Shown one piece after another: positions 8,314 through 16,627 of a DNA stretch of 50,886 bases; within the stretch, counting starts at the first letter, position 1, and each line of letters opens with the position of its first letter. The stretch comes from Gammaproteobacteria bacterium (lineage in GTDB: Bacteria; Pseudomonadota; Gammaproteobacteria; SZUA-229). Made by a program: the position numbers and the translations under genes. The stretch is from contig JAPHSS010000020.1 of assembly GCA_026195255.1 (NCBI GenBank), positions 1 to 50,886 on the forward strand, written 5' to 3'. A model generated the notes under the pieces. That model did not search any database. It saw only the letters and a list, made by a program, of their open reading frames with translations, and was not told where the DNA came from.

Positions 8314-9234
8314 ATGAGGGCATATATACTCTCGATATCACTAGTTTTCAGCGTAACAACATGGGCTCAGGACGACGCACCGAAAAATGAATCAGATGTT
8401 TTCATAAAAGGATTCATTGCCATGCCCAGTCTTTTGATGAGTATCGACGGTGCGCAGATCGATCTAACCCACTTTGACCCAAACCGGACATGGAGCACAG
8501 GTTTAGGCATTACCCGCGGTGATCTCACCCTGTCAGTTTCAACTCAAACGGGGGCGCCGATTGACGACCCTGCTCTTTTCGGAGAAACCAGCTACTTCGA
8601 TATTCAACTCCAGCATTATGACAGGCAACTGGGAATTGATGGCTTTTATCAATCCTACAAGGGTTATTTCGTCAGAGACCTACCTACCGGTTGCGAACGT
8701 GGAGAAGCCTGCTCGCTTCGTCCTCGACTCCAGATAGAGCATGCGGGCGCGATAGCCTACTATGTATTCGACCCGCGCTGGTCGATGCGGGCGGCGTTCA
8801 GCCCACCAGGCCGTCAAAATAATAGCGCGGGATCATGGTTCCTCACGGGAGGTTTTAACATTCTAGCCGTTGATAACGATGAACCTTTACTCAATGGCCT
8901 TGACCCACCTATTGAAGATGGTCGCTTCTATATGGCAAGTGCAGCACTGGGATACGGGTACACATGGGTTAAAGGCCCATGGTTTCTCGCCTCCGCTTTC
9001 TACCTTGGCGGGGGGCCTATGTATCTCGAGTATTCCGCATCTGAAGAAAATGTCTCTGAGAACGAGTGGGAGCTTGCTATTAAAGCAGGTGTCAAAATTG
9101 GTGCAGGTTATACTGGCAACATCTGGCAAGCGGGTATCCGTGTACTCGCGGATTCGCCCTATGCGCGACCTGGCGATACCGAATTCAACTGGATCGCGCA
9201 GACAGTAGAACTCTATGCGGGACGCCAGTTCTAA
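8314..9234 (+). CDS. DUF4421-like outer-membrane or periplasmic beta protein
   Basis: The product resembles DUF4421 proteins, predicted outer-membrane beta-rich proteins of unknown function, with an FDIQLQHYDRQLGIDGFYQ-like region about residues 90-115. I prefer the ATG at 8314 because it gives a clean signal peptide ending at TTWA-QDD; an in-frame ATG at 8257 would add 19 hydrophilic residues. The sequence ends in an aromatic residue (Phe), as many outer-membrane barrels do. Codon use is visibly more GC-rich than in neighbouring genes, which hints at horizontal acquisition. The last codons and downstream DNA are duplicated at 10777-10860. Confidence 0.65.
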   Translation: MRAYILSISLVFSVTTWAQDDAPKNESDVFIKGFIAMPSLLMSIDGAQIDLTHFDPNRTWSTGLGITRGDLTLSVSTQTGAPIDDPALFGETSYFDIQLQHYDRQLGIDGFYQSYKGYFVRDLPTGCERGEACSLRPRLQIEHAGAIAYYVFDPRWSMRAAFSPPGRQNNSAGSWFLTGGFNILAVDNDEPLLNGLDPPIEDGRFYMASAALGYGYTWVKGPWFLASAFYLGGGPMYLEYSASEENVSENEWELAIKAGVKIGAGYTGNIWQAGIRVLADSPYARPGDTEFNWIAQTVELYAGRQF

Positions 9235-9294
9235 GTGATCGTATTACTCATCATATAAATAGATGCAAGAGCTCAGACCGAAGCATCCCCTGAT
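9211..9294 (+). repeat. Direct repeat copy A (3' end of DUF4421 gene plus downstream DNA)
   Basis: These 84 bp match 10777-10860 at 75 of 84 positions with no gap. Copy A covers the last 8 codons including the stop of the DUF4421-like gene and 60 bp beyond. Confidence 0.85.
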
Positions 9295-9323
9295 CCGTTA
9301 ATAGCTCCAGGCTTTATCTACAG

Positions 9324-9848
9324 TTACTTATTAGACGTCTTGTTTCTCAAATCTCGAACCATATCGAGAAGGTTTTTATCGTCCCATGCACGGCCACCAA
9401 TCGCTCGATAAATTATGCGGCCATCAGGATCTAAAACAAAAGTAGTGGGCAAACCCTTTATCGGCCATTGTTGAGCAATTTCACCACTTTGATCAAGCAG
9501 GATTGTGAAATCAATCGGATAATCGCCAAGAAAAGAAAAAATAGTATCTTCATCTTCACCCACATTAACAGCCAGCATAATAATGTTTTCGGTTTCAATG
9601 ATTTGCCATGCTTTGTTCATTGAAGGAAGCTCTTCTCGGCATGGTGGGCACCATGTTGCCCAGAAATTTATTATGACTGGTTTACCCAGATAATCAGAAA
9701 GATAATGTGGCTTTTCATCCATATCATTTAATTGAAACGCCGGTGCTGGAAGTGGTTTTTTTATTTGTGTTAATAATTTGTCAGCGTAGGCAATTTTAAT
9801 ATTAATAAATATGAAAATCGTTAAAAGCATTATATTTATTTTGCGCAT
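9324..9848 (-). CDS. TlpA-type periplasmic thioredoxin-like protein
   Basis: This 174-residue thiol-disulfide oxidoreductase has an N-terminal signal or anchor (residues 5-21) and a thioredoxin fold of the TlpA/ResA group. The active site is WCPPC with Cys67 and Cys70, and GLPTTFVLD supplies the cis-proline. Such proteins reduce disulfides in the periplasm, often for cytochrome c maturation or metal-protein assembly. It is preceded by a secreted protein gene on the same strand with a 9-bp gap, so the two form an operon. No cytochrome c maturation gene is in the window, so the client is unknown. Confidence 0.85.
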   Translation of the reverse strand: MRKINIMLLTIFIFINIKIAYADKLLTQIKKPLPAPAFQLNDMDEKPHYLSDYLGKPVIINFWATWCPPCREELPSMNKAWQIIETENIIMLAVNVGEDEDTIFSFLGDYPIDFTILLDQSGEIAQQWPIKGLPTTFVLDPDGRIIYRAIGGRAWDDKNLLDMVRDLRNKTSNK

Positions 9849-9857
9849 ATCCGTCTC

Positions 9858-10445
9858 TTAATTATCTTGCGTACACTGAATATTTTTTATAGTGGCACGA
9901 TACGTTTGATTATCTATTTTCCACTGCAGATTTAAATCAAACACTTTACCTGGTGCCAGGCCAAAACTGATCATGCCCCAGTTATAATCCCCCACAGGGT
10001 AAAAAGTTTGCTCTGTTGGAAACGTCGCCCAGCGAAATGCCAGCTGAGCTGATGGTTTAACGTCCAGATCAGACCATTGTCGATTCCAGTCTTCTTTTAA
10101 CTTGAGAGGCTGTAATTTACCCTCATGCTCTATACGCCAGCTTTTAAGTGATATAGAAATGGGCCTGCCCTGAACTTCAGATCCTTTATTACGTACAATT
10201 GTCTGAAAGACACAAGCATTGGCTATATCATCAGCAACAGCCGATGAAAATCCCCTGGCAAGAAAAAAACCCCGGGTCTGGTCAGGCAATCGCTGAATTA
10301 ACTCCAGTTCCAGTTCAGCCTGATTAAGTTTCCAGCCTTTTAACTGTGTTTGCGGATCGACTGACAGTTTCACTCCGGCTGAAATAAAACCACTTTGTAA
10401 CAATAAAGCCGAAAGCAAATAAAAACAGGTGATTTTTTTATCCAT
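9858..10445 (-). CDS. Secreted protein of unknown function, TlpA operon partner
   Basis: The 195-residue product has a signal peptide (about residues 1-23) and a mainly beta mature part. Two cysteines, at about residues 78 and 191, are placed such that they could form one disulfide, which would make it a possible client of the adjacent TlpA-type protein. I do not recognise a domain. It is the first gene of the two-gene operon. A dyad-symmetric sequence lies about 90-110 bp upstream of its start. Confidence 0.55.
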   Translation of the reverse strand: MDKKITCFYLLSALLLQSGFISAGVKLSVDPQTQLKGWKLNQAELELELIQRLPDQTRGFFLARGFSSAVADDIANACVFQTIVRNKGSEVQGRPISISLKSWRIEHEGKLQPLKLKEDWNRQWSDLDVKPSAQLAFRWATFPTEQTFYPVGDYNWGMISFGLAPGKVFDLNLQWKIDNQTYRATIKNIQCTQDN

Positions 10446-10533
10446 AATATATATTTTGTAACTTATTTAGTTAATCTACTTTTTCGATATGCTTTACTTT
10501 CTGTATACCCACCGCTACTTTGAGTGGTCACAT

Positions 10534-10554
10534 CAGGTTTACAGTTGTAACCTG
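10534..10554. promoter_or_regulatory. Candidate operator dyad
   Basis: CAGGTTTACA-GT-TGTAACCTG is a near-perfect dyad upstream of the secreted-protein/TlpA operon, which is transcribed away from it on the minus strand. The arms suit a dimeric regulator. No regulator gene is adjacent. Confidence 0.3.
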
Positions 10555-10776
10555 TAGTGTAGAACGAAATTTATGACACTTATATACACTCAAACAACAA
10601 ACTAGAATATAATTTTTTAATTAATTTAGCTTTTATTAATTTATAGCAGCTGCTATCACGCCACTCACAGAACCGTGCTGGCGTCATTTACTCACATGAC
10701 TCCTCGACAATACGCTTTTAACCTGGCAGCGTCTTAACATGGGTGTCTCATTAGGTGATCATTAAGTGCTGTAAAC

Positions 10777-10860
10777 CTCTATGCGGGACGTCAATTCCAA
10801 GTGATCGTATTACTCATCATATAAATAGAAGCAAGGGCTCAGGCTGGAGCACCCCCTGAT
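10777..10860 (+). repeat. Direct repeat copy B (DUF4421 gene-end relic)
   Basis: This is 75/84 identical to 9211-9294. It still reads NLYAGRQF like the end of the DUF4421 gene, but the stop TAA has become CAA, so it is a relic rather than a working gene end. Confidence 0.8.
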
Positions 10861-10896
10861 TTTATTAGTAACTGTAATTCAGCATAGGCTCAAACA

Positions 10897-11319
10897 TTAA
10901 CTTTCTATTTCATCAACATCTAACTGGCCGGTCATGCGGCGACGTATATGTGACCAGCACATGCCTGTTGCCAACAGGCAACCTAAAATGAACAACGCGA
11001 TATAGGTTATCGCCGTTGCTGTGTCGGCTGGTATAATATTCAAGTCAATCAACACCCAGAGCAGCGCAGCAAAAAAAGCAATCGCCAATGTAATCCCGAT
11101 CATGCCCAATGAACGTCGAGTAGCGCGAATATAAATAGCCCAACCAATAAGAAGAACCACACCGATAAATATTTTAAACGCGATGTTTGCAGAATTTTCC
11201 TGCAGCAGCCAGTCATAAAAAGAATATCCGCTGGGGTTATAGGTAGCGAATACTATAATCAGTGCAATTAAAAACCTTATACCTATGCCGAACCAGGTCA
11301 TTTCATTTGTGCCGGCCAT
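10897..11319 (-). CDS. DUF6524-like small membrane protein
   Basis: The 140-residue product has four hydrophobic segments at about residues 10-25, 45-63, 70-90 and 96-117. The N-terminal pattern with FLIALIIVFATYNPSGYSFYDW resembles DUF6524 membrane proteins of unknown function. A good ribosome binding site (AGGAGT) lies a few bases before the ATG. It stands alone, separated from the upstream TPM operon by a repeat-rich gap. The acidic C-terminus is probably cytoplasmic. Confidence 0.65.
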   Translation of the reverse strand: MAGTNEMTWFGIGIRFLIALIIVFATYNPSGYSFYDWLLQENSANIAFKIFIGVVLLIGWAIYIRATRRSLGMIGITLAIAFFAALLWVLIDLNIIPADTATAITYIALFILGCLLATGMCWSHIRRRMTGQLDVDEIES

Positions 11320-11451
11320 AATGTACTCCTAAGTTTTTAGTCTGTTTTATCTAAGAATTATTTTCGCACTATAGCATTATTTTTAATTAACTGAATTTAA
11401 TCATTAAAAGCAGATAACAAGCCGCAATTTCAAAACCTGGAGCAGATGAAC

Positions 11452-11515
11452 CAAGGAGTCTGAGCCCTTGAAATACGTTGAAATACCTTGAAATACGGGA
11501 AGCTCAGACTCCTTG
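11452..11515. repeat. Inverted repeat enclosing three TTGAAATAC units
   Basis: CAAGGAGTCTGAGC (11452-11465) is the exact reverse complement of 11502-11515. Between the arms TTGAAATAC occurs at 11468-11476, 11478-11486 and 11488-11496, a 10-bp period close to one helical turn. Confidence 0.8.
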
Positions 11516-11580
11516 ATCCTGCTTGAAGTGGCCAGGGAAGAAGTCATTTCTGAATTTGCTGACAAAACTTATAACGAAAA

Positions 11581-11627
11581 CGAAGGTATTAACTTTTAAT
11601 CGAGTAGATTAAAAAATTAACCTTCCG
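11581..11627 (-). terminator. Possible terminator after the lemA-TPM operon
   Basis: GAAGGT-A-TTAA...TTTTAATC pairs with GATTAAAA...TTAACCTTC to form a long, AT-rich imperfect hairpin about 20 bp after the last TPM gene stop (minus strand). The following T run is weak, so the call is moderate. Confidence 0.4.
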
Positions 11628-11646
11628 TTACTTTTTCTATTCGATT

Positions 11647-12267
11647 TTATTCTTCAACAATCAGCTTATTACTAAGCTCATCGGGATTGTCATGCTGCCC
11701 GGGAAAGTCTTTTGCGAGGATGTCAGCGCATTCACGAACGGCGACACAGATGCCTTCGCTAAGGTCTTTTGTTTTTATGGCGGTGATCATGTCGTTTACG
11801 ATGGTTTGCCAGGTATCTTTGGGAACTTTTGCATTGATACCCGCATCGGCAAGAATCTCAACGCGGTGTTCGAGCAGGGAGACCATTATAAGGATCGCCG
11901 TGTGATCTTTTGTGTGATGTAAATTGTGTTCGTAAAATGCCTGCAGTGCTCGCTGATTAACTTCTTCGTCAATTTTATCACTGAGCATAAAGGGTCGCAG
12001 AATCGCTCCAACATTACCCAGGGCGTAACCAAGGTATAACCCTGGTATTTGTGCATAGAGTATCCATACCGGGTCGTAATCACCCAGAAAGAAGTAGGCG
12101 AGAAAGCCAGCAAATAAAGCGCCGGTTACCGCTAACCGCCAGCGGGCCCCGGAGTAATCATCGCTTTGTGCAACGATCATCGGCACTATTTCACCCGTTG
12201 TATGCTTTTCAGCTTCGAGCACAGCCTGTGTTATTTTGTCGTGGTCGGTTTGTGTAATTTCAATCAT
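11647..12267 (-). CDS. TPM-domain membrane protein
   Basis: The 206-residue protein has a TPM-fold domain split by two hydrophobic segments at about residues 45-62 and 67-90. The early TTGEIVPMIVAQSDDY and later HHTKDHTAILIMVSLLEHRVEILAD match the TPM family. Biochemical role is not settled for this group; plant homologues act in photosystem repair and bacterial ones co-occur with lemA. It is the third gene of lemA-TPM-TPM, 12 bp after the previous gene. Confidence 0.8.
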   Translation of the reverse strand: MIEITQTDHDKITQAVLEAEKHTTGEIVPMIVAQSDDYSGARWRLAVTGALFAGFLAYFFLGDYDPVWILYAQIPGLYLGYALGNVGAILRPFMLSDKIDEEVNQRALQAFYEHNLHHTKDHTAILIMVSLLEHRVEILADAGINAKVPKDTWQTIVNDMITAIKTKDLSEGICVAVRECADILAKDFPGQHDNPDELSNKLIVEE

Positions 12268-12279
12268 CTTATCTAACTC

Positions 12280-13023
12280 CTACCAGCTTCCGCTTGCGCC
12301 GCCGCCGGAGAATCCGCCACCACCGCCGCCAAAGCCGCCTCCACCAAAACCACCGCCGCCACGGCGACCGCCACTCATGGCAGCCCCCATTAATAATGCG
12401 CTTAACAATGCGCTGCCAACGCCGCCACGTCTTCTTCCACCAAGCAGAGGGCCAATTAAAAACAGGCCGATAAACAGCAGATAACCAAACCAACCACCGC
12501 TGCGTTTTGTTTTATGTAAACGAGGCGCTGGAACATCTTCTAATTTTCCACCAACACTCTCGGCAATCATGCCAAGACCTACGAGTATGCCTGCGCCGGT
12601 TTGACCCTGTTTGAAAAATGGAATGATACCCGTGCGTATAATGCGACCGGCGATAACATCGGGCAGCACACCTTCAAGGCCACGGCCAACTTCTATACGT
12701 ACCTTGCGATTCTCTGTAGCGACTAAAAGCAGTACCCCGTCATCCTTTCCTTTGGTTCCCAGCTTCCATTTATCAACGACTTTTATTGAGTAACCTTCTA
12801 TGGTTTCATCTTCCAGCGAGGGCACAACAAGTACCTGTAGCTGTGGGCCATATTTTTTCTGAAACTGTAATAAGCTGGATGCAATTTTTGCCTGGTCGCC
12901 AGAACTTAACACACCGGCAAGATCAACCACCGGGCTGCTGTGTTCAGGCACCTCGAGAGCAAATAGCGGGCTAGCCCATAGGCTGCCCAGTAAGCTCAGC
13001 AGAAAAAACGCTCTGACTAACAT
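12280..13023 (-). CDS. Exported TPM-domain protein (YgcG type) with Gly-rich tail
   Basis: The 247-residue product has a signal peptide (1-22), a TPM domain about residues 28-150 (VVDLAGVLSSGDQAKI, then DDGVLLLVATENRKVRIEVGRGLEG) and one membrane helix near 178-195. The cytoplasmic tail is almost pure Gly with a few Phe and Ser, typical of YgcG-like proteins. Its start codon overlaps the lemA stop in TAATG, so translation is coupled. The Gly codons make a local GC-rich patch around 12290-12400. Confidence 0.85.
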   Translation of the reverse strand: MLVRAFFLLSLLGSLWASPLFALEVPEHSSPVVDLAGVLSSGDQAKIASSLLQFQKKYGPQLQVLVVPSLEDETIEGYSIKVVDKWKLGTKGKDDGVLLLVATENRKVRIEVGRGLEGVLPDVIAGRIIRTGIIPFFKQGQTGAGILVGLGMIAESVGGKLEDVPAPRLHKTKRSGGWFGYLLFIGLFLIGPLLGGRRRGGVGSALLSALLMGAAMSGGRRGGGGFGGGGFGGGGGGFSGGGASGSW

Positions 13024-13619
13024 TAAAAGTCGATTTGTGGTGCTTGTTTGATCGCCGCTTCATTTTCTACCGTGAACTGAGGTTTCTTCTCATGATTCAG
13101 GAAGATGGCGTTGTACCAGGAAGTAGGCGGTACTGTTACAAGGTTATTAAATTCTTTAATGCTTTGAATGTAACGATTTCTGGCAACCGTTATGCGGTTT
13201 TCTGTACCTTCAAGTTGTACCTGAAGATCGCGAAAGTTTTGATTTGCCTTGAGGTCCGGGTAACGTTCGACAACCACCATCAAACGTGACAGAGCAGAAC
13301 TCAGCCCCGATTGTGCCTGAGAGAATTTGCTCATGGTTTCAGGAGTTAGTTGATCGGCGCTAACCTGTGTTTGGGTTGCCTGGGCGCGAGCTTCTATCAC
13401 TGCTGTGAGCGTTTCCTTTTCATGAGCCGCTGAACCTTTAACGATGTTGACCAGGTTAGGAACTAGATCCGAGCGACGTTTATACTGGTTAAGCACTTCG
13501 GACCATGCTGCTTCAACTTCATTGAGTGCCGTTGGAATGCTTTGCATACCGCAACCCGATAACATCAGTGAATAAATTAGTATGGCGTATAAGCCGAGGT
13601 GTAGTGTTGGTTTTTTCAT
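13023..13619 (-). CDS. lemA: LemA family lipoprotein
   Basis: The 198-residue protein is of the LemA family, coiled-coil envelope proteins of unclear function. A lipobox LSGC places the lipidated Cys at residue 23, so this member is probably a lipoprotein. The family core is visible in AAWSEVLNQYKRRSDLVPNLVNIVKG (about 37-62) and the ATQTQVSADQLTPETMSKFSQAQSGLSSALSRLMVVVERYPDLKANQNF region. First gene of the lemA-TPM-TPM operon, an arrangement seen in many bacteria. Confidence 0.88.
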   Translation of the reverse strand: MKKPTLHLGLYAILIYSLMLSGCGMQSIPTALNEVEAAWSEVLNQYKRRSDLVPNLVNIVKGSAAHEKETLTAVIEARAQATQTQVSADQLTPETMSKFSQAQSGLSSALSRLMVVVERYPDLKANQNFRDLQVQLEGTENRITVARNRYIQSIKEFNNLVTVPPTSWYNAIFLNHEKKPQFTVENEAAIKQAPQIDF

Positions 13620-13913
13620 GCGAGTACCTTAGCAGAAAGAGAATGAGAGCATCTATTTCATTTCAACAGATCGTAAGCCTGATTGTATGTATTGGTCACA
13701 ATATATGGGTGCGGTCCGGCATTATTTCAATAGACAATCAGAGACAGACCGCGATTAGTCGACCTTACTCGGCCACACTCTGCTTTGTGAAAAGTCGAGC
13801 CATCTGAATTATACAAGACACAACCTCACGCAGACGATATTCGCCAACTTAAACCGCTAAAACGCAGTCTTATAATTTATTTGTGAGCAAATGCAAACCT
13901 CACTAACCTGAAG

Positions 13914-15137
13914 TTAGTCCAGCACGTGCGAAACCAGGCCGTCTGCCAACTTCGGTTCAAACCATGTCGATTTCGGCGGCATAACTTCACCCGCATCTGC
14001 GACCAGCATAAGATCTTCCATGCTTGTTGCATACATAGAGAATGCAACCGCCATTTCACCACTATCAACCCGTTTTTCTAAACCTTCCAAACCTCTTATA
14101 CCACCAACAAAATCAATTCGAGGATCAGTTCTGGGGTCTGTAATATTTAATATGGGTTCGAGTAAATTATTGGCAAGCAAACTAACATCCAGTCGACCGA
14201 CAGGGTCATTAGAAATTAATTCAGGTTTAATATTTAATTGGTACCAGTCACCATTTATATACATACCAAACTCATTTGGCTTAGACGGCTTAACTGGCGC
14301 TGATGTTTTAACACAGCTGAAATTTTTTTCTACTTTTGCAATAAAATCGTCTTTTGATAAGCCATTTAAATCGGTTACTACCCGGTTGTAATCAAATATT
14401 TTCATTTGCTTATGCGGGAAAATCACAGACAGAAAATAATGACTCATCTGTTCATCAGACCCACCAATTGTTTTAGCCACTCTCGATGCTGAAGCAGAAC
14501 GATGGTGCCCATCTGCAATATAAATCGCCTCCATTGCATCAAAACCCGCAGATAATTTATCTGCAATTTGCTGGTCTTCTACCACCCATAATGTATGTCC
14601 AATACCGTCATCAGCCACCAGGTCATAGAGCGGTTTTGACTGAGCTACCTGCTCAAGCAAATCATCAATTTTATCGTCAGATTTATATGCCAGCAAAACA
14701 GGACCCGTTTGTGCGTTTAATGCCTCTATTTGTGCAACCCTGTCATTTTCTTTCGCCGGACGAGTAAACTCATGTTTACGGATTCGATTACTATCATAGT
14801 GTTTAACTGATGCAGCGGCGACCAGCCCCGTTTGCACGATATCTCCCATTTTTAAACGATACACATAATATCTGGCTTCGTTTTCTCGAATTAAAATACC
14901 GTCATCAACCAGTTTCTGTAAATTTTCTGCCGCTTTTGCATAGACACGGGGATCATAAGGATCTGTATCTTCTGGTAAATCAATTTCAGCTTTTGATATA
15001 TGCAAAAAACTCATCGGTTTGCCCGCAGCTCGTTCGCGGGCTTCTGAACTATTCAAAACATCATAAGGCGGCGCTACTACGTCTTCAACACGTTCAGGAA
15101 CGGGGCGTAAACCGGCAAAAGGTCGAATTAGTGGCAT
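13914..15137 (-). CDS. DUF1015 (SerK-like) protein
   Basis: The 407-residue protein fits DUF1015, a family related to ADP-dependent serine kinase SerK. Visible hallmarks are the N-terminal RPFAGLRPVPERVEDVVAPPYDVL and IYIADGHHRSASA (about residues 207-219), the conserved DGHHR motif. The family is soluble and cytoplasmic. It often lies near serine-pathway genes, but none are adjacent here. ATG at 15137 agrees with the conserved N-terminus. A serine kinase role is possible but unproven. Confidence 0.85.
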   Translation of the reverse strand: MPLIRPFAGLRPVPERVEDVVAPPYDVLNSSEARERAAGKPMSFLHISKAEIDLPEDTDPYDPRVYAKAAENLQKLVDDGILIRENEARYYVYRLKMGDIVQTGLVAAASVKHYDSNRIRKHEFTRPAKENDRVAQIEALNAQTGPVLLAYKSDDKIDDLLEQVAQSKPLYDLVADDGIGHTLWVVEDQQIADKLSAGFDAMEAIYIADGHHRSASASRVAKTIGGSDEQMSHYFLSVIFPHKQMKIFDYNRVVTDLNGLSKDDFIAKVEKNFSCVKTSAPVKPSKPNEFGMYINGDWYQLNIKPELISNDPVGRLDVSLLANNLLEPILNITDPRTDPRIDFVGGIRGLEGLEKRVDSGEMAVAFSMYATSMEDLMLVADAGEVMPPKSTWFEPKLADGLVSHVLD

Positions 15138-15327
15138 AATATTCTCTTGTAGTTAGGTTAGGTTAAATTATTATAAAGTTTTTCTATTTAGCTATACAGT
15201 AGTCAGAACGATCTTGATATGACACAAACTTACCTAAAATATAATATTATTGAAATTCATATCTTCAAATCATACGATAGACTAAACTAATACACCCTGT
15301 TTATAAACTAATTCACACTTAAACAAT

Positions 15328-15666
15328 ATGAATGATTTTTTACAAAAACTTAAACAAAACCCTCAAAATAATAGCTTTGAAGATACTATGTCAGCCATTG
15401 ATGAAAATTACAATTTCACTCCCACTGAGTTTAAAAATGGCGAACAGCTAAATGCAGAAAACGAAAATAATGGTTCATGCAAAATTTTTGCCTTCGCACT
15501 TATGCATAAATTAACTGAACAGCAGACACTGCACTGTTTTGGTGATTATTATCGCAAGGATGTTCTTAATAACCCCCATAACACCGATCATCAGAATATT
15601 CGAAACTTCATGAAAACAGGCTGGTCTGGAATTGTATTTAACTCAAAGCCGTTAACTGAAAAATAA
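15328..15666 (+). CDS. HopJ-type protein
   Basis: The 112-residue protein matches the HopJ family along its length, with NNGSCKIFAFALMHKLTEQQTLHCFGDYYR and HQNIRNFMKTGWSGI. The family was named after a Pseudomonas syringae type III effector. It is widespread in bacteria without type III secretion, so an ordinary cellular role is more likely here. No secretion signal or secretion genes are seen nearby. Confidence 0.85.
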   Translation: MNDFLQKLKQNPQNNSFEDTMSAIDENYNFTPTEFKNGEQLNAENENNGSCKIFAFALMHKLTEQQTLHCFGDYYRKDVLNNPHNTDHQNIRNFMKTGWSGIVFNSKPLTEK

Positions 15667-15726
15667 GCCCAATGCCTAACTTATTATTTAGTTGCACATA
15701 CAACTAAATAATGTTTCAATACACCC

Positions 15727-16143
15727 ATGTTTGAAAAATGCATATACTTTAATACTAACGCACTTGCTCGCCAGATAAATAAAATATGGGATGATGCATT
15801 TAAACCGTTTGGTCTATCCCCTGCACACGCCTATGTATTACGTGTGGTTTTAGATCAACCTGGCATTTCAATGAAGCAGATTGCAGAAGAACTTGAATTA
15901 GCCCCCTCAACCGTCACTCGATTTGTTGATAGTCTTATTAACAAAGGTTTTTTAAAGCGTTCATCTGATAGTGACGATAAAAGAGGCATTCATATTTCAG
16001 CCACTCAACAGGCGAGAAAAATTCATAAAAAACTGGAAAAAACCGGCCAGGAGCTTTTCAACAAGATGAATAATATCATTGGCAAACAGGCATTTTCCGA
16101 GCTGGTAACAGGCTTACGAGACACCCGGAAACAGATCTCTTAA
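15727..16143 (+). CDS. MarR-family transcriptional regulator
   Basis: The 138-residue protein has a MarR winged helix: PFGLSPAHAYVLRVVLDQPGISMKQIAEELELAPSTVTRFVDSLINKGFLKRSSDSDDKRGIHISAT at about residues 23-95, including the wing DDKRG. MarR regulators often respond to phenolics, electrophiles or thiol oxidation. It is followed on the same strand by MAPEG and glutathione transferase genes, which are likely targets. No cysteine sits in the DNA-binding part; Cys5 is the only N-terminal one. Confidence 0.88.
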   Translation: MFEKCIYFNTNALARQINKIWDDAFKPFGLSPAHAYVLRVVLDQPGISMKQIAEELELAPSTVTRFVDSLINKGFLKRSSDSDDKRGIHISATQQARKIHKKLEKTGQELFNKMNNIIGKQAFSELVTGLRDTRKQIS

Positions 16144-16210
16144 TCATTATTTAATTTTTCACTTGACCGATATTTTATATTTGTATGTACAAACAACAAA
16201 GGATGCTCGA

Positions 16211-16615
16211 ATGACAATATCAAATGAATTAATATGGCTTAGTGTAGTTACACTTTTCACATCAATCATGTGGATCCCTTACATTATTAATCGCATGGCC
16301 GAAATGGGTATATGGCCAGCACTTTATAACCCACAACCCGATACACGGCCAAAAGCACAATGGGCCGAACGTATGATGCGAGCTCATGATAATGCAGTAG
16401 AAAATTTAGTTATCTTCGCACCTCTGGTGATACTTATAGAAATAACGCAGTCTCATTCTGCTTATAGCGCTTTCGCAGTTGAATTATATTTCTATTCTCG
16501 ACTGGTTCACTTTCTGGCTTTTACTTTTGCTATTCCGCTAATCAGAGTTGTTGCATTTTTATGCGGATTTTTCTCACAATTAGTTCTCGGTTTAAGTCTT
16601 TTAAATATAATTTGA
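16211..16615 (+). CDS. MAPEG-family membrane protein
   Basis: The product (134 residues from the ATG at 16211) has four hydrophobic segments and the MAPEG pattern RAHDNAVENLVIFAPLVI, with the Arg, His, Asn and Glu that line the glutathione site in membrane glutathione transferases. I chose 16211 because AAAGGA precedes it and the 16-codon upstream extension is poorly conserved in character. It lies between marR and a soluble GST gene. Confidence 0.85.
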   Translation: MTISNELIWLSVVTLFTSIMWIPYIINRMAEMGIWPALYNPQPDTRPKAQWAERMMRAHDNAVENLVIFAPLVILIEITQSHSAYSAFAVELYFYSRLVHFLAFTFAIPLIRVVAFLCGFFSQLVLGLSLLNII

Positions 16616-16627
16616 TAAGGGCAACTT

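Larger units (their letters stand above)
10446..10896. other. Gap with dyad sequences and a gene-end relic
   Basis: No gene is visible in these 451 bp. The gap holds a dyad at 10534-10554, a hairpin-forming ACGCCA...TGGCGT pair at about 10658-10684, and copy B of the duplicated 84-bp segment (10777-10860). It is probably scar tissue from loss of a second DUF4421-like gene. Confidence 0.45.
11320..11646. other. Gap with inverted repeat, tandem repeat and coding relic
   Basis: The gap has a 14-bp perfect inverted repeat (11452-11465 and 11502-11515) enclosing three 10-bp tandem units. A + strand frame of 32 codons (11501-11599) then reads like the end of a lost gene. A long AT-rich hairpin (11581-11627) follows. 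No intact gene is seen. Confidence 0.5.

Noticed and set aside
11468..11496. Short CRISPR or iteron array from TTGAAATAC units
   Set aside because: Only three 9-bp units with 1-bp spacing and no replication gene; too few for iterons and wrong for CRISPR.
12236..12484. Proline-rich + strand frame
   Set aside because: It is the antisense of the Gly-rich tail of the TPM protein; Gly codons read backwards give Pro.
15328..15666. Type III secretion effector
   Set aside because: HopJ proteins are common in bacteria without type III secretion and no secretion genes lie nearby.
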